From NCBI GenBank assembly GCA_049487715.1, contig CP150573.1, positions 124,001 to 188,000 of the forward strand: 64,000 nucleotides of DNA, given 5' to 3'. Each line of letters starts with the position of its first letter. Position 1 is the stretch's first letter. Positions 20,317-31,000 of this stretch are shown here, in pieces. The stretch comes from Pycnococcus provasolii (Eukaryota > Chlorophyta > Pseudoscourfieldiophyceae > Pseudoscourfieldiales). A model generated the notes under the pieces. The model made no database searches and was not told the origin of the DNA. It saw only the letters and a program-made list of their open reading frames with translations. The position numbers and the translations under genes are program-made.

Positions 20317-21528
20317 TCATTGTTTTGTGCCAAGAACGGCGCGGTGTCGCGGGTCCATGGCCACCGTCTCCACGCCTGTCAGGCCCATCTCCTCGAACGT
20401 GGACATCATGTCCAGCACGTAGTACTCGTCGCTGTGCGGTTCGGTGGACTTCATCAGCGTGAATATCACGGGCGGAAGCTTCTGAATCACCTCGCTCTTC
20501 GGATCGTTGTCGCACATGACAAGCGTTCCACCTGGTCGCAGGAGGCGAACCGCCTCGCGCACAATGTCCCTCGTCGCCGCCGTCGGGCACTCGTGCAGCA
20601 CAAACGCAAGGCTGACGACGTCGAACGACGCGTCGGGCATGCCCGTGCTCTCAGCGAGGCCGTGCACGTACGAGATGCGCCGTTCTCCCTCGAGTCCTTG
20701 AGGGGTCCACGCTTCGCCTTCGCTGCGCTCGCGAAGTTCTGCGACAGCGAGCATGTAGGCGGAGAGGTCGAGTCCAACGACTTCTTTTGCGGTGTCGAAG
20801 GCGCCCGCGAGTGCCCTCGTGCTGATTCCCACGCTGCATCCCATGTCAAGAATGCGCGCAGGATCGCTGATTCCCTGTTTGGCTCTGTGTTGCTTGACAG
20901 CGTCGCAGTACGCGTCCCTGAGTCTTCCCTGCGCGGTTTGCCACGTGATGTCTTCGTTCGGCCAGACGCGCAGTGCCATGGCGTACGTCGCGCTCTCCGC
21001 CTCCGCCGCGGCGAGCCAGTTTAGGTTTCCTTCGTCGTACGCGTGGAATGGCATGAGGTAGTAGTCTGGATACATGCTTTCGACGTTTGGGTTATTGATG
21101 TCGTCGTAGCACGCCTTCACGTTTGCGTTTTCAAGCAGCGCTTGTGACTTCGCGGTCCAGTTGACACCATTTTTCTCCGCGGTGTTGATGAGAGTTCTTC
21201 GCGCCATGAACTTCATTGGCGTGTACAGCGGCGACGCAATTAACGCGTTGACGAACTGGCTCAGGACATCTTCCGCACCTGCCCACGCAGGTTTCGACGG
21301 TGACGAGGTGGTGGATGACGACGATGACGAGGAGGAGGCACACTTAAGCCTCACTAATCTCAAAGAAACATGTTTCCTCCTCCTGAGAGATCCTTGCATC
21401 GACGACCCCGACCCGACGGGATCATTTTCGAACCGTCGATGAGAAGAAACACGCAGAAGCATGTGAGGTGATGACGAGTAAGAAAACACACGAGAGTAAG
21501 CACGATTCACAACAACAGGCGGCGGCAT
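20317..21528 (-). CDS. Class I SAM-dependent methyltransferase, probably plastid
   Basis: First ATG of the frame at 21528 (MPPPVVVNRAYSR), 403 residues; the frame upstream is open but lacks ATG. The N-terminal ~85 residues are Ser/Arg-rich and fit an organelle transit peptide. The Rossmann domain shows motif I ARILDMGCSVGIST, the acidic end of strand 2 in EVVGLDLSAYML, motif II-like ASFDVVSLAFVLHECP, and LLRPGGTLVMCDND (motif III), the UbiE/Methyltransf_11 pattern. A helical domain ahead of it (DYYLMPFHAYDEGNLNWLAA) is seen in plant and algal plastid methyltransferases. Substrate unknown. The start faces the TPR gene across about 350 bp without TTAGGG repeats. Confidence 0.82.
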   Translation of the reverse strand: MPPPVVVNRAYSRVFSYSSSPHMLLRVSSHRRFENDPVGSGSSMQGSLRRRKHVSLRLVRLKCASSSSSSSSTTSSPSKPAWAGAEDVLSQFVNALIASPLYTPMKFMARRTLINTAEKNGVNWTAKSQALLENANVKACYDDINNPNVESMYPDYYLMPFHAYDEGNLNWLAAAEAESATYAMALRVWPNEDITWQTAQGRLRDAYCDAVKQHRAKQGISDPARILDMGCSVGISTRALAGAFDTAKEVVGLDLSAYMLAVAELRERSEGEAWTPQGLEGERRISYVHGLAESTGMPDASFDVVSLAFVLHECPTAATRDIVREAVRLLRPGGTLVMCDNDPKSEVIQKLPPVIFTLMKSTEPHSDEYYVLDMMSTFEEMGLTGVETVAMDPRHRAVLGTKQ

Positions 21529-21880
21529 GGTATATACCCCAGTGGAGGTGGGCCCCAAGATGATGAAGCGTATTGACGAATGATGAAAGAGAGAAGGGTG
21601 TGCGAGAAAAAGAAAGATATTACCCCCGGGCAGCCGGGGGTAGATCTCAACGCCAAAGACGATCCTGGAGGAACTCGGAAATCGCAATAGGAAATCCGAA
21701 CCCCGATTGATTACCCACAAAAAATGAAAAATTCATCCAGGATTCCAGGCGATCGGATAAGGCCTTCTGACGTCGCCTTATTCGGTGTGATATTTCTTAC
21801 CGGTAAAGGTAGGTCGTCCTTCCCGACCCCCCCCCCCCCAAAAAAAAAAACAAAGGCCGGGGACGACGACCTTGGGGAAG
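21529..21880. promoter_or_regulatory. Divergent promoter, methyltransferase and TPR genes
   Basis: TATATA lies directly beside the methyltransferase ATG (21530-21535). Near the other end there is a C run followed by an A run at about 21826-21850. No telomere-like array and no gene. Confidence 0.45.
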
Positions 21881-22699
21881 ATGATGGCCGCCTCTCGTGG
21901 CTTGTCTCGTTCTTCAGCGAGCAATTACAAATCTGCTCCTCGTGGTCACAGAGCCATGCTTGGGAGGAGTTGTGATGCGACCATGGGAAACCTAATTCTT
22001 CCGTGCGTCACTATAAGACGTGTGCATGCCACAGGCAATCACAAAACACGATCATCATCAGCATCCAGGGCCGCCTTCGCCTTACCCTCCGAGGTGGCAT
22101 CTCCACAGGAGATCGCTATGCTGGCCGAGGGACTCGAGGCGCCCGTGCAGGTCCTCTACCTCGGCGCGCTGCTCACCTTTCTGGGAGGCGCGGCGTTCTT
22201 CGTTGTCAGGCAAGTCCTCGAGCGAAGGGAACTCGAGATCAGCGCATACGATCTCGGTGAAAAGGCACGCGCGAACGTCGCCACGCCGCAGGAACTGTAC
22301 GAACTAGGAAGCATACTTGCTCGCAAAAAGGTGTACAGCCTCGCCGTCAAACACCTCGAGGATGCGCTCGCGGCGATGCCCGCGGACGACCCCGACGGCG
22401 CGGCGGTGCACAACGCGCTCGGGTACGCGTACAGCAAGATGGACATGTTCGACTTAGCCAAGGAACAGTACGAACAAGCGACGGAGATGCAGCCGGGGTA
22501 CGTGATGGCGTGGAACAACCTCGGGGACGTCTGCGAGAAGAGCCGTCAACTCGAGCGAGCGGCGGAGGCGTACACTGAGACACTCAAGTTTGCGCCGGAG
22601 AACGAAATTGCCAAGGAGAGGCTTGAGTTTGTGAGGCGGCGCATCTCCACGTACGGACCGCGCGGACCAGCTCCCGCGCCTGAAGATCCGGGTTGGTAA
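21881..22699 (+). CDS. Plastid TPR protein, Ycf37/PYG7-like
   Basis: ATG at 21881 (MMAASRGLSR), 272 residues; one longer reading lacks ATG. A Ser/Arg-rich transit peptide of about 75 residues is followed by one transmembrane segment (VLYLGALLTFLGGAAFFVV, about 88-107) and then at least three tetratricopeptide repeats (AVKHLEDALAAMP, AVHNALGYAYSKMDMFDLAK, VMAWNNLGDVCEKSRQLERA). One membrane span followed by three TPRs is the plan of cyanobacterial Ycf37 and plant PYG7, which assist photosystem I assembly on thylakoids. The family call rests on architecture, so it is moderate; the TPR and plastid calls are firmer. Confidence 0.75.
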   Translation: MMAASRGLSRSSASNYKSAPRGHRAMLGRSCDATMGNLILPCVTIRRVHATGNHKTRSSSASRAAFALPSEVASPQEIAMLAEGLEAPVQVLYLGALLTFLGGAAFFVVRQVLERRELEISAYDLGEKARANVATPQELYELGSILARKKVYSLAVKHLEDALAAMPADDPDGAAVHNALGYAYSKMDMFDLAKEQYEQATEMQPGYVMAWNNLGDVCEKSRQLERAAEAYTETLKFAPENEIAKERLEFVRRRISTYGPRGPAPAPEDPGW

Positions 22700-22856
22700 A
22701 AAAAATCGATTTTTCTTAAAAACAACAACAACAACAACGTGATCCATATCGACGGTCAATGTTGTATGGTTTGATATAGAAAGGGCAGAACGAATAAAAG
22801 GTGAAGTTACTGTACCACACGAAAATGCGCGTGTACAACTCGCTCTTTTTGTTGTC

Positions 22857-24116
22857 CTACAAGGTGACGTGCATCAGGCGCTGCAAGCCCACCTCCCAAC
22901 GTTTCAAGTCGTGCAGAAGAGTCTTCCACTCCTCATCGCCAAACACGCGAGGCGTGACATCCTCAAACGTGACTGTGGACTCAATCTGGTCCATCTTGGC
23001 AACCACCACGCCGTGGTGCACAGCCTCAAGCACCGTCGCCTCCAACACCATGTCGTCACTCGTGCCGAGCGTTGCCCGCAGGTCGGCGTACGAGACGACG
23101 CCGTTGCCGCCGTTTGCACGGCTCGCGGACGCCGCGGCGGCGAGCATGCACAACCTCGCCTTCGAGCGAAGCTTGCCCTCGTCAAGACCAAGCGCGGGAA
23201 GGGCAGCCTTGTGAGCGCTCAGCGCCGACGCAACCGCGTCGTTCGTTCCCGTCAGAAATGCCGTGAGCAGGCTTCCCGCAGCCTTTGATGCGGCATCGGG
23301 CGCGCTCGCAAGCGCCTTGACGGCGGAGAGGTTGAGCATATCGGACGCGAACGTGTGCGGAGCAGCCAAGAAAAGCGCGCACGCGCGCCGCGCCACCTCA
23401 ACACCCGCCGCGGCGTTGCTCCCTGGTGCCTCGAACGTCTTCAAGTACGCTTCCATACGCTCGAGCACGGCTGTGCATGCTGCTCGCTCGGCGGCTGGTC
23501 CTCCTGTTTCTCCGGCGTACAGCGCCTCCGCGACGTCGACGCACGCTCGGTGCAGTTTTTGTGCCTCTGCGGTTGGCAGTGCCCACGCTTCGACCCAGCT
23601 GTCGACCCTTGCGAGCACGGGAGCGACCAAGGCGTCGACGTTCCGTTCGTGCGCCGTTTCCAAGAGGATCTGCAGGATGTTTGCGCGAGTCACGGGCGCC
23701 GCCGCGACGTGGTAGACCGCCGCGAGCGCCTTGACCCGTGCGGCTGATCGTTGCGCTTTCTCTTCTGGCTTTTCACTCGCCGAGCCTGCTGATTTCGCCG
23801 TGTTTGCGATCTCGAGAAGCAAATCGTGCAGCGCCGAGCCTTCGACGCCTGACTCTTCTGCCGTTGACGCGAGGATCGCGAACGCGGAGGACACCTGTCC
23901 GTTTGAGTACTGGCTGGACGCCAGGAGCGTACTGGCGGCGGGTAGGAGTGCGTGTATGCACCCTGGCGCGTCCCCGCGTTCCACGAGGCTGTTAACTTTG
24001 GCGGAGAGCGCGGCGTCGCCAATCAGTGAGGCGAGCGAAATGACCGCAGGCGCGTCACCTAGGTTCAAAACCACGCTGGAGGAGCGGGACACAGGAAGCA
24101 CAGCGGCGACGGACAT
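22857..24116 (-). CDS. EIF3M: Translation initiation factor eIF3 subunit M (PCI domain)
   Basis: First ATG of the frame at 24116 (MSVAAVLPVSRSS), 419 residues. The protein is all-helical and Ala/Leu-rich, ending in a PCI winged-helix domain: YADLRATLG, MVLEATVLEAVHHGVVVAKM, DQIESTVTFEDVTPRVFG, EEWKTLLHDLKRWEVGLQRL. That last stretch matches the eIF3m C-terminus (a regulatory MDQ motif, then a Phe-Gly and a Trp helix). eIF3m is part of the octameric PCI/MPN core of eIF3 that sits on the 40S subunit. COP9 subunit 7 has a similar domain and is the alternative; length and C-terminus favour eIF3m. Two telo-box AAACCCTAA motifs lie upstream, fitting the plant habit of telo-boxes in translation-gene promoters. 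Confidence 0.82.
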   Translation of the reverse strand: MSVAAVLPVSRSSSVVLNLGDAPAVISLASLIGDAALSAKVNSLVERGDAPGCIHALLPAASTLLASSQYSNGQVSSAFAILASTAEESGVEGSALHDLLLEIANTAKSAGSASEKPEEKAQRSAARVKALAAVYHVAAAPVTRANILQILLETAHERNVDALVAPVLARVDSWVEAWALPTAEAQKLHRACVDVAEALYAGETGGPAAERAACTAVLERMEAYLKTFEAPGSNAAAGVEVARRACALFLAAPHTFASDMLNLSAVKALASAPDAASKAAGSLLTAFLTGTNDAVASALSAHKAALPALGLDEGKLRSKARLCMLAAAASASRANGGNGVVSYADLRATLGTSDDMVLEATVLEAVHHGVVVAKMDQIESTVTFEDVTPRVFGDEEWKTLLHDLKRWEVGLQRLMHVTL

Positions 24117-24719
24117 CTTGGGCACGCAGTTTTGCCCCCTGGGACGAGGGCCCGGGGGGGGGAGGTGGCGGCGCACCAAACAAACCCTTAGGCCGGGGGG
24201 GGATGTCTGAAACCCTAACCAGGTCCCCAACTGTAACCCTAGATTTCCACGGAGGGGACTCGGAAACCCTAAGAGTAACATAAGAGAAACATACAGTAGA
24301 CCTGGAACACCTACCTGGAACCGGCCGGCCTGGTTGATTGGTTGGTTCGTTTCACTGACCAGTTGATAGGAGTTGATAGGAGTTGATACGAGTTGACTAG
24401 GATAGGATCGGATTCCAGAAGGCACGCCTACCTATATATATGTAACTTAACGATAGTCCTAGTATGTAGGGTAACATTGTATCATCACTGTACTTTATTT
24501 ACAGTATAAGTATAGCCCAAACGATGTTCACCTTCACTCGCCTCAAACCAACAACCTCTCTCAACCAAAAAAAAACAAACGAGAACCTAAGCAAAAAAAA
24601 AAGTGATTGCACCTCTCGCGTCAATCATCAAAATGATTCTTCATCCACACCCCGTCTTGACTTGATATGATTCGCTTCCCGCCTCCCGTGCAGCAGCACG
24701 CACAATGTGACGTGCTTAC
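24117..24719. promoter_or_regulatory. Upstream region of eIF3m with telo-box motifs
   Basis: Exact AAACCCTAA motifs at 24210-24218 and 24264-24272, with TAACCCTAG between them. Tandem GAGTTGATAG-like units lie at about 24360-24400, and TATATATATGTAAC at about 24432. The right half (24480-24719) is the 3' flank of the carbonic anhydrase, A-rich. No gene is seen. Confidence 0.55.
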
Positions 24720-26000
24720 TTACATGATACGCTGGTGGTTGTCCGCCGCGAACTGAGACGCAACGAGCTCTCGCGCTCCGTGAGCGTGCAGATCATCGGA
24801 CATGTCGTCCTTCTGCGCCTTCATGTCCTTGCACAGCTTGTCGAACGAGCTCGCGGAGACCATGTGGCACTTGCGATCCACCTGCCACGTGATGGGCGTG
24901 TAGCGCGAGCAGATCTCGTTGCTGCGGCTCGTTCCCGTCGTCGATCCCGTGTACTTGGCGATGTCCTGGCCGTGCTCCGTGCCGGGGTGAACAATCATGC
25001 CCTCAATCAGGTTGTCGTAGTGGTACCTCTCGTCGTTGACGATCGTGAACACCTGCGCCTGAACGCCAATCTTCTGGAACGTGTTCAGCGGGCTCAGGCT
25101 GATGACTCCGTCCTTGCAGAACACGCCGTCGTAGAACGGCGTCTGCATCTGCCAATCAGATCCGCACATGCCCGCGGCGGAGTGCGGCCAGTGAATCTCG
25201 TACGTCTGTCCAACTTCCATGTCCTTGCAGTACTTCCACTCGTACGGCTTCGTGAACTTGGCGTCGTCCTTGTTGTAGAAGTGGCACTGGAAGCCCTGGC
25301 GAACCGACTCCGCGAGCATGCTGCGCATGCGGCGGCGGTGGGCAGGTCCCTTGCCACCCTCGTCGTACTGGCCAGTGCTGAGGTGCTCGGCGCCAAGGTG
25401 CCAGTGAACGTTGACAGGGCAGAGGCCAGCCTCCTTGTACGTGGTGGTGATCGGGCTGCGGCCCGTCGTGTCAATCTCACCCTTGTATCCGAGGGTCACG
25501 TTCGTTCCGGACTGCTCAAGCGCCTGCATTACACCGTCCTCCATGCACTTCACGTTGTTGAAGTATCCGTCACCCGGCGCGTTGGCGTCGTAGGGCTTCT
25601 TTTCGTGGCACGGGTTGGCATCGTCGCCAGGCTTCGTGGCTGGCGTCGAGGCCGCGGGCGTGCTTTTCGAGGGCGTGCTGGCCGCGGGCGTGCTGGCCGC
25701 GGAGGCGGTGGAGGCGGTGCCCGCACCTCCAGCTCCACCCACACCTCCGGTTCCTCCGACGCCTCCGTTGGAGTCGATGGTCACCGTGACGGGCGAGCCG
25801 GGCGTTTTGTTGTCGTTGACGACAACACCGACGACGACACCGAGCGTGACTGCGCAAATCACGAGCACGACCACCATGAGGCCGAGCACGACGGTGAACA
25901 TCGAGCGGTTAAGCGTGACAGTCTTCTCCTCGTCCTTGACGGTGAGAACCATCTCGCGCGTTTCAAGCGTCTTCAAGTCATCGGAGTTCGCAGGCGCCAT
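24720..26000 (-). CDS. Membrane-anchored delta-class carbonic anhydrase
   Basis: ATG at 26000, 426 residues, intronless. A short cytoplasmic N-terminus leads to one transmembrane segment at about 35-61, then a Gly/Ala/Ser/Thr/Pro-rich stalk (about 80-125), then the catalytic domain. The domain carries the delta-class core VHWHLGAEHLSTGQ with the His-Trp-His zinc ligands, flanking Cys pairs (NPCHEKKPYD, CPVNVHWH, CHFYNK), and WPHSAAGMCGSDWQMQ. Delta enzymes, first known from a diatom, interconvert CO2 and bicarbonate. The topology puts the enzyme outside the plasma membrane or inside an endomembrane, as expected for external inorganic-carbon supply. The Cys-rich domain fits an oxidising compartment. 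The family is patchy among algae and present in several prasinophytes. Confidence 0.88.
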   Translation of the reverse strand: MAPANSDDLKTLETREMVLTVKDEEKTVTLNRSMFTVVLGLMVVVLVICAVTLGVVVGVVVNDNKTPGSPVTVTIDSNGGVGGTGGVGGAGGAGTASTASAASTPAASTPSKSTPAASTPATKPGDDANPCHEKKPYDANAPGDGYFNNVKCMEDGVMQALEQSGTNVTLGYKGEIDTTGRSPITTTYKEAGLCPVNVHWHLGAEHLSTGQYDEGGKGPAHRRRMRSMLAESVRQGFQCHFYNKDDAKFTKPYEWKYCKDMEVGQTYEIHWPHSAAGMCGSDWQMQTPFYDGVFCKDGVISLSPLNTFQKIGVQAQVFTIVNDERYHYDNLIEGMIVHPGTEHGQDIAKYTGSTTGTSRSNEICSRYTPITWQVDRKCHMVSASSFDKLCKDMKAQKDDMSDDLHAHGARELVASQFAADNHQRIM

Positions 26001-27291
26001 ATTGACTTAACCTTGACTTAACCAAGCTAGCAATAAAATGATCCCGAGAGGAGGCAAAAGGGGAGGGAGGGGAACTTAAGGGGACTAACTTACACGGGAG
26101 ATAGGGGGGGGGGAGCAGGGGGAAGGCAAGAAAGCACCGGGTGGCTGAGAGGATAGGGAGGCGGGCAGATATCCAGATAGACTATCCGAATAGGACAGGT
26201 ATATCTATTCTTACCTGTACCTCAACTGGGACCCCTCTACGTCATTCCTTCAGGGAGGGAGCTTCAATACTGGCCGCGGAACTAATGTGGATAGAATGCA
26301 AAGAAGATATACGGGTAGGTATCTCAGGCAAATTCTATCTGCATTCTGCAAAATAGCTTGACTCGATCTGTCGACAACATTTTGGATATTCGGGCAAGGA
26401 GGGCCGTACATTTCCTGTACGTCTACTTTTTACATATCGCACATATCGGTGAGTCTCATCGGGCTGTCAAGAGGCTGTCAAGAAGGCTCCTTCCGTCTGA
26501 AGTCCGTCTTCCGATGATGGGCCATCGCATGGATCATTGGGGTCGCTTTCGACAATCCGACAACACCTGAAAGGCTGATACCTATTCGACAGGTCACCTC
26601 TTCTTCTACATACAGTACTTCCTACAGGACCTCCTCGATGCAAGAGTCTGCCTACCATGCTCTATCTACGATAGAGCATCGTTTCCGCAGCCCGGAGATT
26701 TCTGTACCCTACTTCCACCAAGCTTCTTTCCTTCGCGACTTGCACGCAAAATAATAGTTAATAGTACTAACTTCTTGGACTTGAGTGTGCCGTCACAGCG
26801 AATACCAAGCGACCAGGTTCCAAGAAGGAGACCACAGACCAGGTCCTCCATGTAGGCTTCAAAAAAGAAGTGCGTCCGAGAACCTACAGTACCTATGGGC
26901 AAACCAACCCAACCCAGCCGAAAGAAAGCCAAACAGAACAGACTCCTGGTGCAAACAAAAAACAGTAAAACGGTACCCGGTAGAGGAAAAGAAAAGACCA
27001 TCCGCCGCCGAGCAGAACCGCCGAGGTAAAAAGCTAAGGTTAGGGTTTGAAAACTAGAAACTAGGGTTAGGGTTAGCGAGCGGAGGTCGGGATCCACTCC
27101 CCCACTGCCTGCTTTGGCTTTGTTCTGCCACCTGTCCTGTCCCCTCCAAACCAAAACCAAACCTTCCTTGAAGACACCTCCCCCGGGGGCGCCATTTCCC
27201 GCACTTTTCCAAGCGGTGGAATTCCGCCGGCGCATATTGGCTCGCTGGCTGACTCGCTTGAAGTTTCCTCTTGTTTTAATAGTTGGTGGCC
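26001..27291. promoter_or_regulatory. 1.3-kb divergent intergenic region
   Basis: Lies between the carbonic anhydrase start (minus) and the EH-protein start (plus). It has a perfect 10-bp inverted repeat with a 3-nt loop at 26657-26679, and telomere-like GGTTAGGGTTT plus CTAGGGTTAGGGTTAG at 27038-27076. Small frames at 26141-26570 and 26666-27235 show no coding character. GC content is lower than in the genes. Confidence 0.5.
27038..27076 (+). repeat. Telomere-like repeats upstream of EH-protein gene
   Basis: GGTTAGGGTTTG, then CTAGGGTTAGGGTTAG: three TTAGGG-type units with a spacer, about 215 bp before the EH-protein start. Confidence 0.85.
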
Positions 27292-28035
27292 ATGGTTGAG
27301 CCTACTTCAGGTTCAGGTTCAGGTTCAGGTTCAGGTTCAGGTTCAGGGAGTCTTAGCGGCGTGGTCGTGGACGCCCGCCATTCTCGAAGCCGCGCTATCA
27401 GCACCTCAAGACGCACGTGGTGACGCGATCCACGCGCTATTCCAAGCGCTCTGCGACCCGCAAACGTCCGTCGTCAACGGACAGGCTGCCGTGCCGTTCC
27501 TGCGCAAGTCGGGCCTGCCTGACAAAACGCTCTCGTCCATATGGAAAAAGGCGACGGCAGCCACGGGCAACCTGAGGACGCCGGACGAACTCAAGTACAC
27601 GCTTCAGCTCGTGCACGCAGAAATCGTTAGCACCACGTCGCCAGCAACCTCGGTGGCAAGCTCGCCGGCGAAAACACCGACGATGCCAAACAGCGCCGCT
27701 GCGACTTTGTCGTTCGTAGAAGCAGACGCACCGGAGATTCACAACTCAGAAAGCGCGCTCGTGAGTGCCACGGACAAGCAGCGCCTGAAGTACGAGGCCC
27801 ACTTCAGGTCACTTGCCCAGGGTGAGGAGCAGGTGAGCGAGGAGGCGGCGCGCGTGTTCTATGCCAGGGCGGAAGTCCCCGAGCCGTGGCTGGACGAAAT
27901 TTGGAACTTCGTCTCCGGAGGTAAACCAACCGTTGGGGTGCAAGACTTCTCCGCAGGCCTGCACCTCGTGTACTCGGCGCTGAAGGTGAAGATGGCAAAC
28001 CCGGAGAAAGCAGAGGCGGCTCTGAAAAAGGCGCA

Positions 28036-28068
<33 letters not shown>

Positions 28069-31000
28069 CCAAGCACAGCAGCAGCCGCCACCTCAGACGC
28101 AGCAGGCTGCGCTGCATGCATCCGTCGCGTCCGCAGAGACGCAGGCGGAGGTGGCCAAGGCGGAACTCGCGTCGGCAAAGGCATCGGCAGCCGAAGCGCA
28201 GGCGGCCGCCTCGGCACTCGCCTCAAAGCGCGACGAGGCACTCAAGGCGGCTGCTGCGGCGCGAGAGGAGCTGCAAGCCGAGGAGGCGAAGCGTGCCGCG
28301 GCGGTGAAGGCAAAAGAAGAGGCGGAGAAGGCGGTGGCACAGGCAAAGGCGCAGGAAGAGGAGGCGAGCACGGCGCTGGAGGCGATGCGATCGGAGATTG
28401 CAGAGGCGAAAAACATTCTTTCCACAGCTGAGTCGGCATCAGCAGCTGCGCGGAAAGAGGCGGAGGAACTAGAGGCGCAGCGTGTTGGCGCCGCCGCCGA
28501 ACTTGACGAGCTGAAGGCTCGCGTGGCTGATGCGCAGGAGGCTGCTGCAGCATCGAATGCCGCGAAGGAGACGGCGAGCGCGGCGCTGGCGGGGCTTCAA
28601 GAACAGGCGGAGCAGGCGCACGGCGACCTTGCAATTGCAGAGAAGTCTCGCTCCGAAGCTGCGAGCGCGGGGGAGGAGATGGTCGCAAAGGTGAAGGCTC
28701 TCGAGGCGGAGGTTGCCGAGTTGCGATGTGCCGTTGGCGACGCAACCTCGGCGTCAGCCACTGATTCAGAACTCGAGGTGCGCATCGCAAAACTGCAGTC
28801 TGAGAAAGATGAGCTTCACAGGCTGCAGGAAAGTGTGAAGGAGAACACCGCCGCTCGCACAGAGCTCGTTGAGGCGGCGGCGGCCCAGGAAGCGGCTGCT
28901 GACTCCGCTGCCGCCGCGGCGGCAGCGGCGATGACCGCCCTTGCAGAGGCTCGTGAGCGCCGAGACGCGGCGGCGTCAGCGCGTGCCGACGCGGAGCGAC
29001 GGCGCGACGAAGCAAATGCGTCAATTGCCACCCTCGATAACGAGGTGTCTAAGGACGAGGCTGCGGCGGCGGAGGCGATGAAGGAGGCTTCTGATGTGCA
29101 GTCGCCCTTCGCTTCCAATGTGGACCCTTTCTCGCCCATGGCAGCCACGGAAATCGCGCCAACGACGGCAGCTGCTGTGATGGGCGAAAGCCCGTTCGGC
29201 TCGGCATTCAGCCCAAGCGGATCAGACATGCCAGGCGACTTTGCTGGATTCGGATCAGCCGCCGCGGCACTGCCCGAAGCCAAGAGTCCGGAGGACCTGG
29301 ACGCGTTTGGGTTCGGTGCCACCACCAAGCCGCAATCTGCTGATGCTGCTGCGGTTGAAGCAGACGAGGACACTGAAGATCCATTTGCAGCGCCATCTGC
29401 TGACAAAGACATGAAGATTGACACACCTGTCTCCGCATTTCCTGACGCCGGCTTCACCTCGTTCGACAATCCGATGGCGTCAACGACGGATGACAATGAC
29501 GCCGGCTTCACCACTTTCGACAATCCGATGGCGTCAACAACCATGGATGATGGCAAAACGGACGGATTCGCTGGTGCTGGCTTCACAGCATTTGACAATC
29601 CCATGGCAGCTACGGATGGATTCGATGTCAACCCCTTCGGTTCTGAAAGTGAGCCAACGAAAGTGCCCGCTGAGCAGGCTGCAGCGGGTGATCTTGACGC
29701 GAATCCATTTGATACGGCGGGCGACGGCGGGATGAGTGGCTTTGGCGCACCCGCTATGCCACCATTCGAGACGGTGGATGCTAACCACGATGGCGTGATC
29801 ACCCGCGACGAGTACGAGGCGGCTGCATCGGCATCGGCGTCAGCAGGAGCACCGCCAATGGGCTTCACGTCTTTTGAAAATCCAATGGCAGACGCGGAGG
29901 CGATGTCATCGGTACAACCGCCGATACCACAACGAAGGCCACCTTCCGCACCACCGACGCTACCTCCCGGTATGAAAGCAATGGGCGCCTCCGACAAGGG
30001 AAAGGTGAACGAGGCATTTGCTCGCATAGCGGTTGACGACCGAATTCCGGTGGACGCCGCGCGAAAGCTGTTCGATCGCACCACGCTCGACACGGGTGTT
30101 TTTTCACACATCTGGGCGCTCACGGGTGCTGGTGCCAAAACAAGCCTGAGCCTACTTCAGTTCACAGTTTACATGTATTTGCTGAAGGTGTCGGTGAAGA
30201 GGAATTCCGACCTTCCTGCAGACATTGCCCCAGAAAGCATCGCAATGATCCTTGGAGTTTCCGTTGAAGACTGGGCGGATGCCGTTGGCGTGACTGCGTT
30301 CCCGGCGTCGGTCGAGGGCGACATCGCCTCGGCATCCACCAAGGCACCGATGCGTGCGCCACCTGCTCCACCTCCGCCTGTCTCGGAGGCTGCATTCGAT
30401 CCATCCCCCCCGGCATCATTTGGCGATCCCGCATCAGCTGGCGGCTTTCAAGCATCCTTCGATGGCGGCGATGTGGGCGGCTTTGGCGCGTTTGGTGAAA
30501 ACCCATTCCCCTCGGTGGATGAGCACTCCGCCGCCGCCGCCGCTCCTGTCACCTTCACCAATTCTGCTGCACCAGAGTATCCTCCGCCGAGCTTCGAGCC
30601 TGCATTTGGAGAACCCGCGGCGGCAGCCTCATTCGATCCTTCGTTCGACGACTTTCAGCAGCCACCATTGCAGCAGCCTGCGCCGCCGATGTACGCTGAG
30701 GCAGCTGCTGCTACTGCTGCACCACCACCACCACCACCAGGAGGAGCAGCAGCATCAGGAGCGCCGGAACCTGGAAGTGAGCGCGTTGTACTTAAACTTG
30801 ACAAGATCAAGGTTGGCAAGATTGCAAGCAAGATGCAGCGCACGGTGTGCACCGTGAGCGTTCGCGATTTGCGCACCGGCGAACCGCTTCCCGGCGAGCA
30901 GCCACAGACGCCCATGGCACTGAGCGGCGTGGAGGGCTACGTGGTGTTCACGGCGGACGTTAAGCTGTCAACGCCCTTGAGCGAGCTTCCAATGGACGCC

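Noticed and set aside
24735-26021. 428-codon plus-strand frame opposite the carbonic anhydrase
   Set aside because: Val/Arg/His-rich antisense translation; the minus strand holds the real zinc site and membrane helix.
28816-30138. 440-codon minus-strand frame opposite the EH protein
   Set aside because: Ala/Ser-rich shadow of the coiled coil and acidic regions; no domain seen and the plus strand carries clear EH domains.
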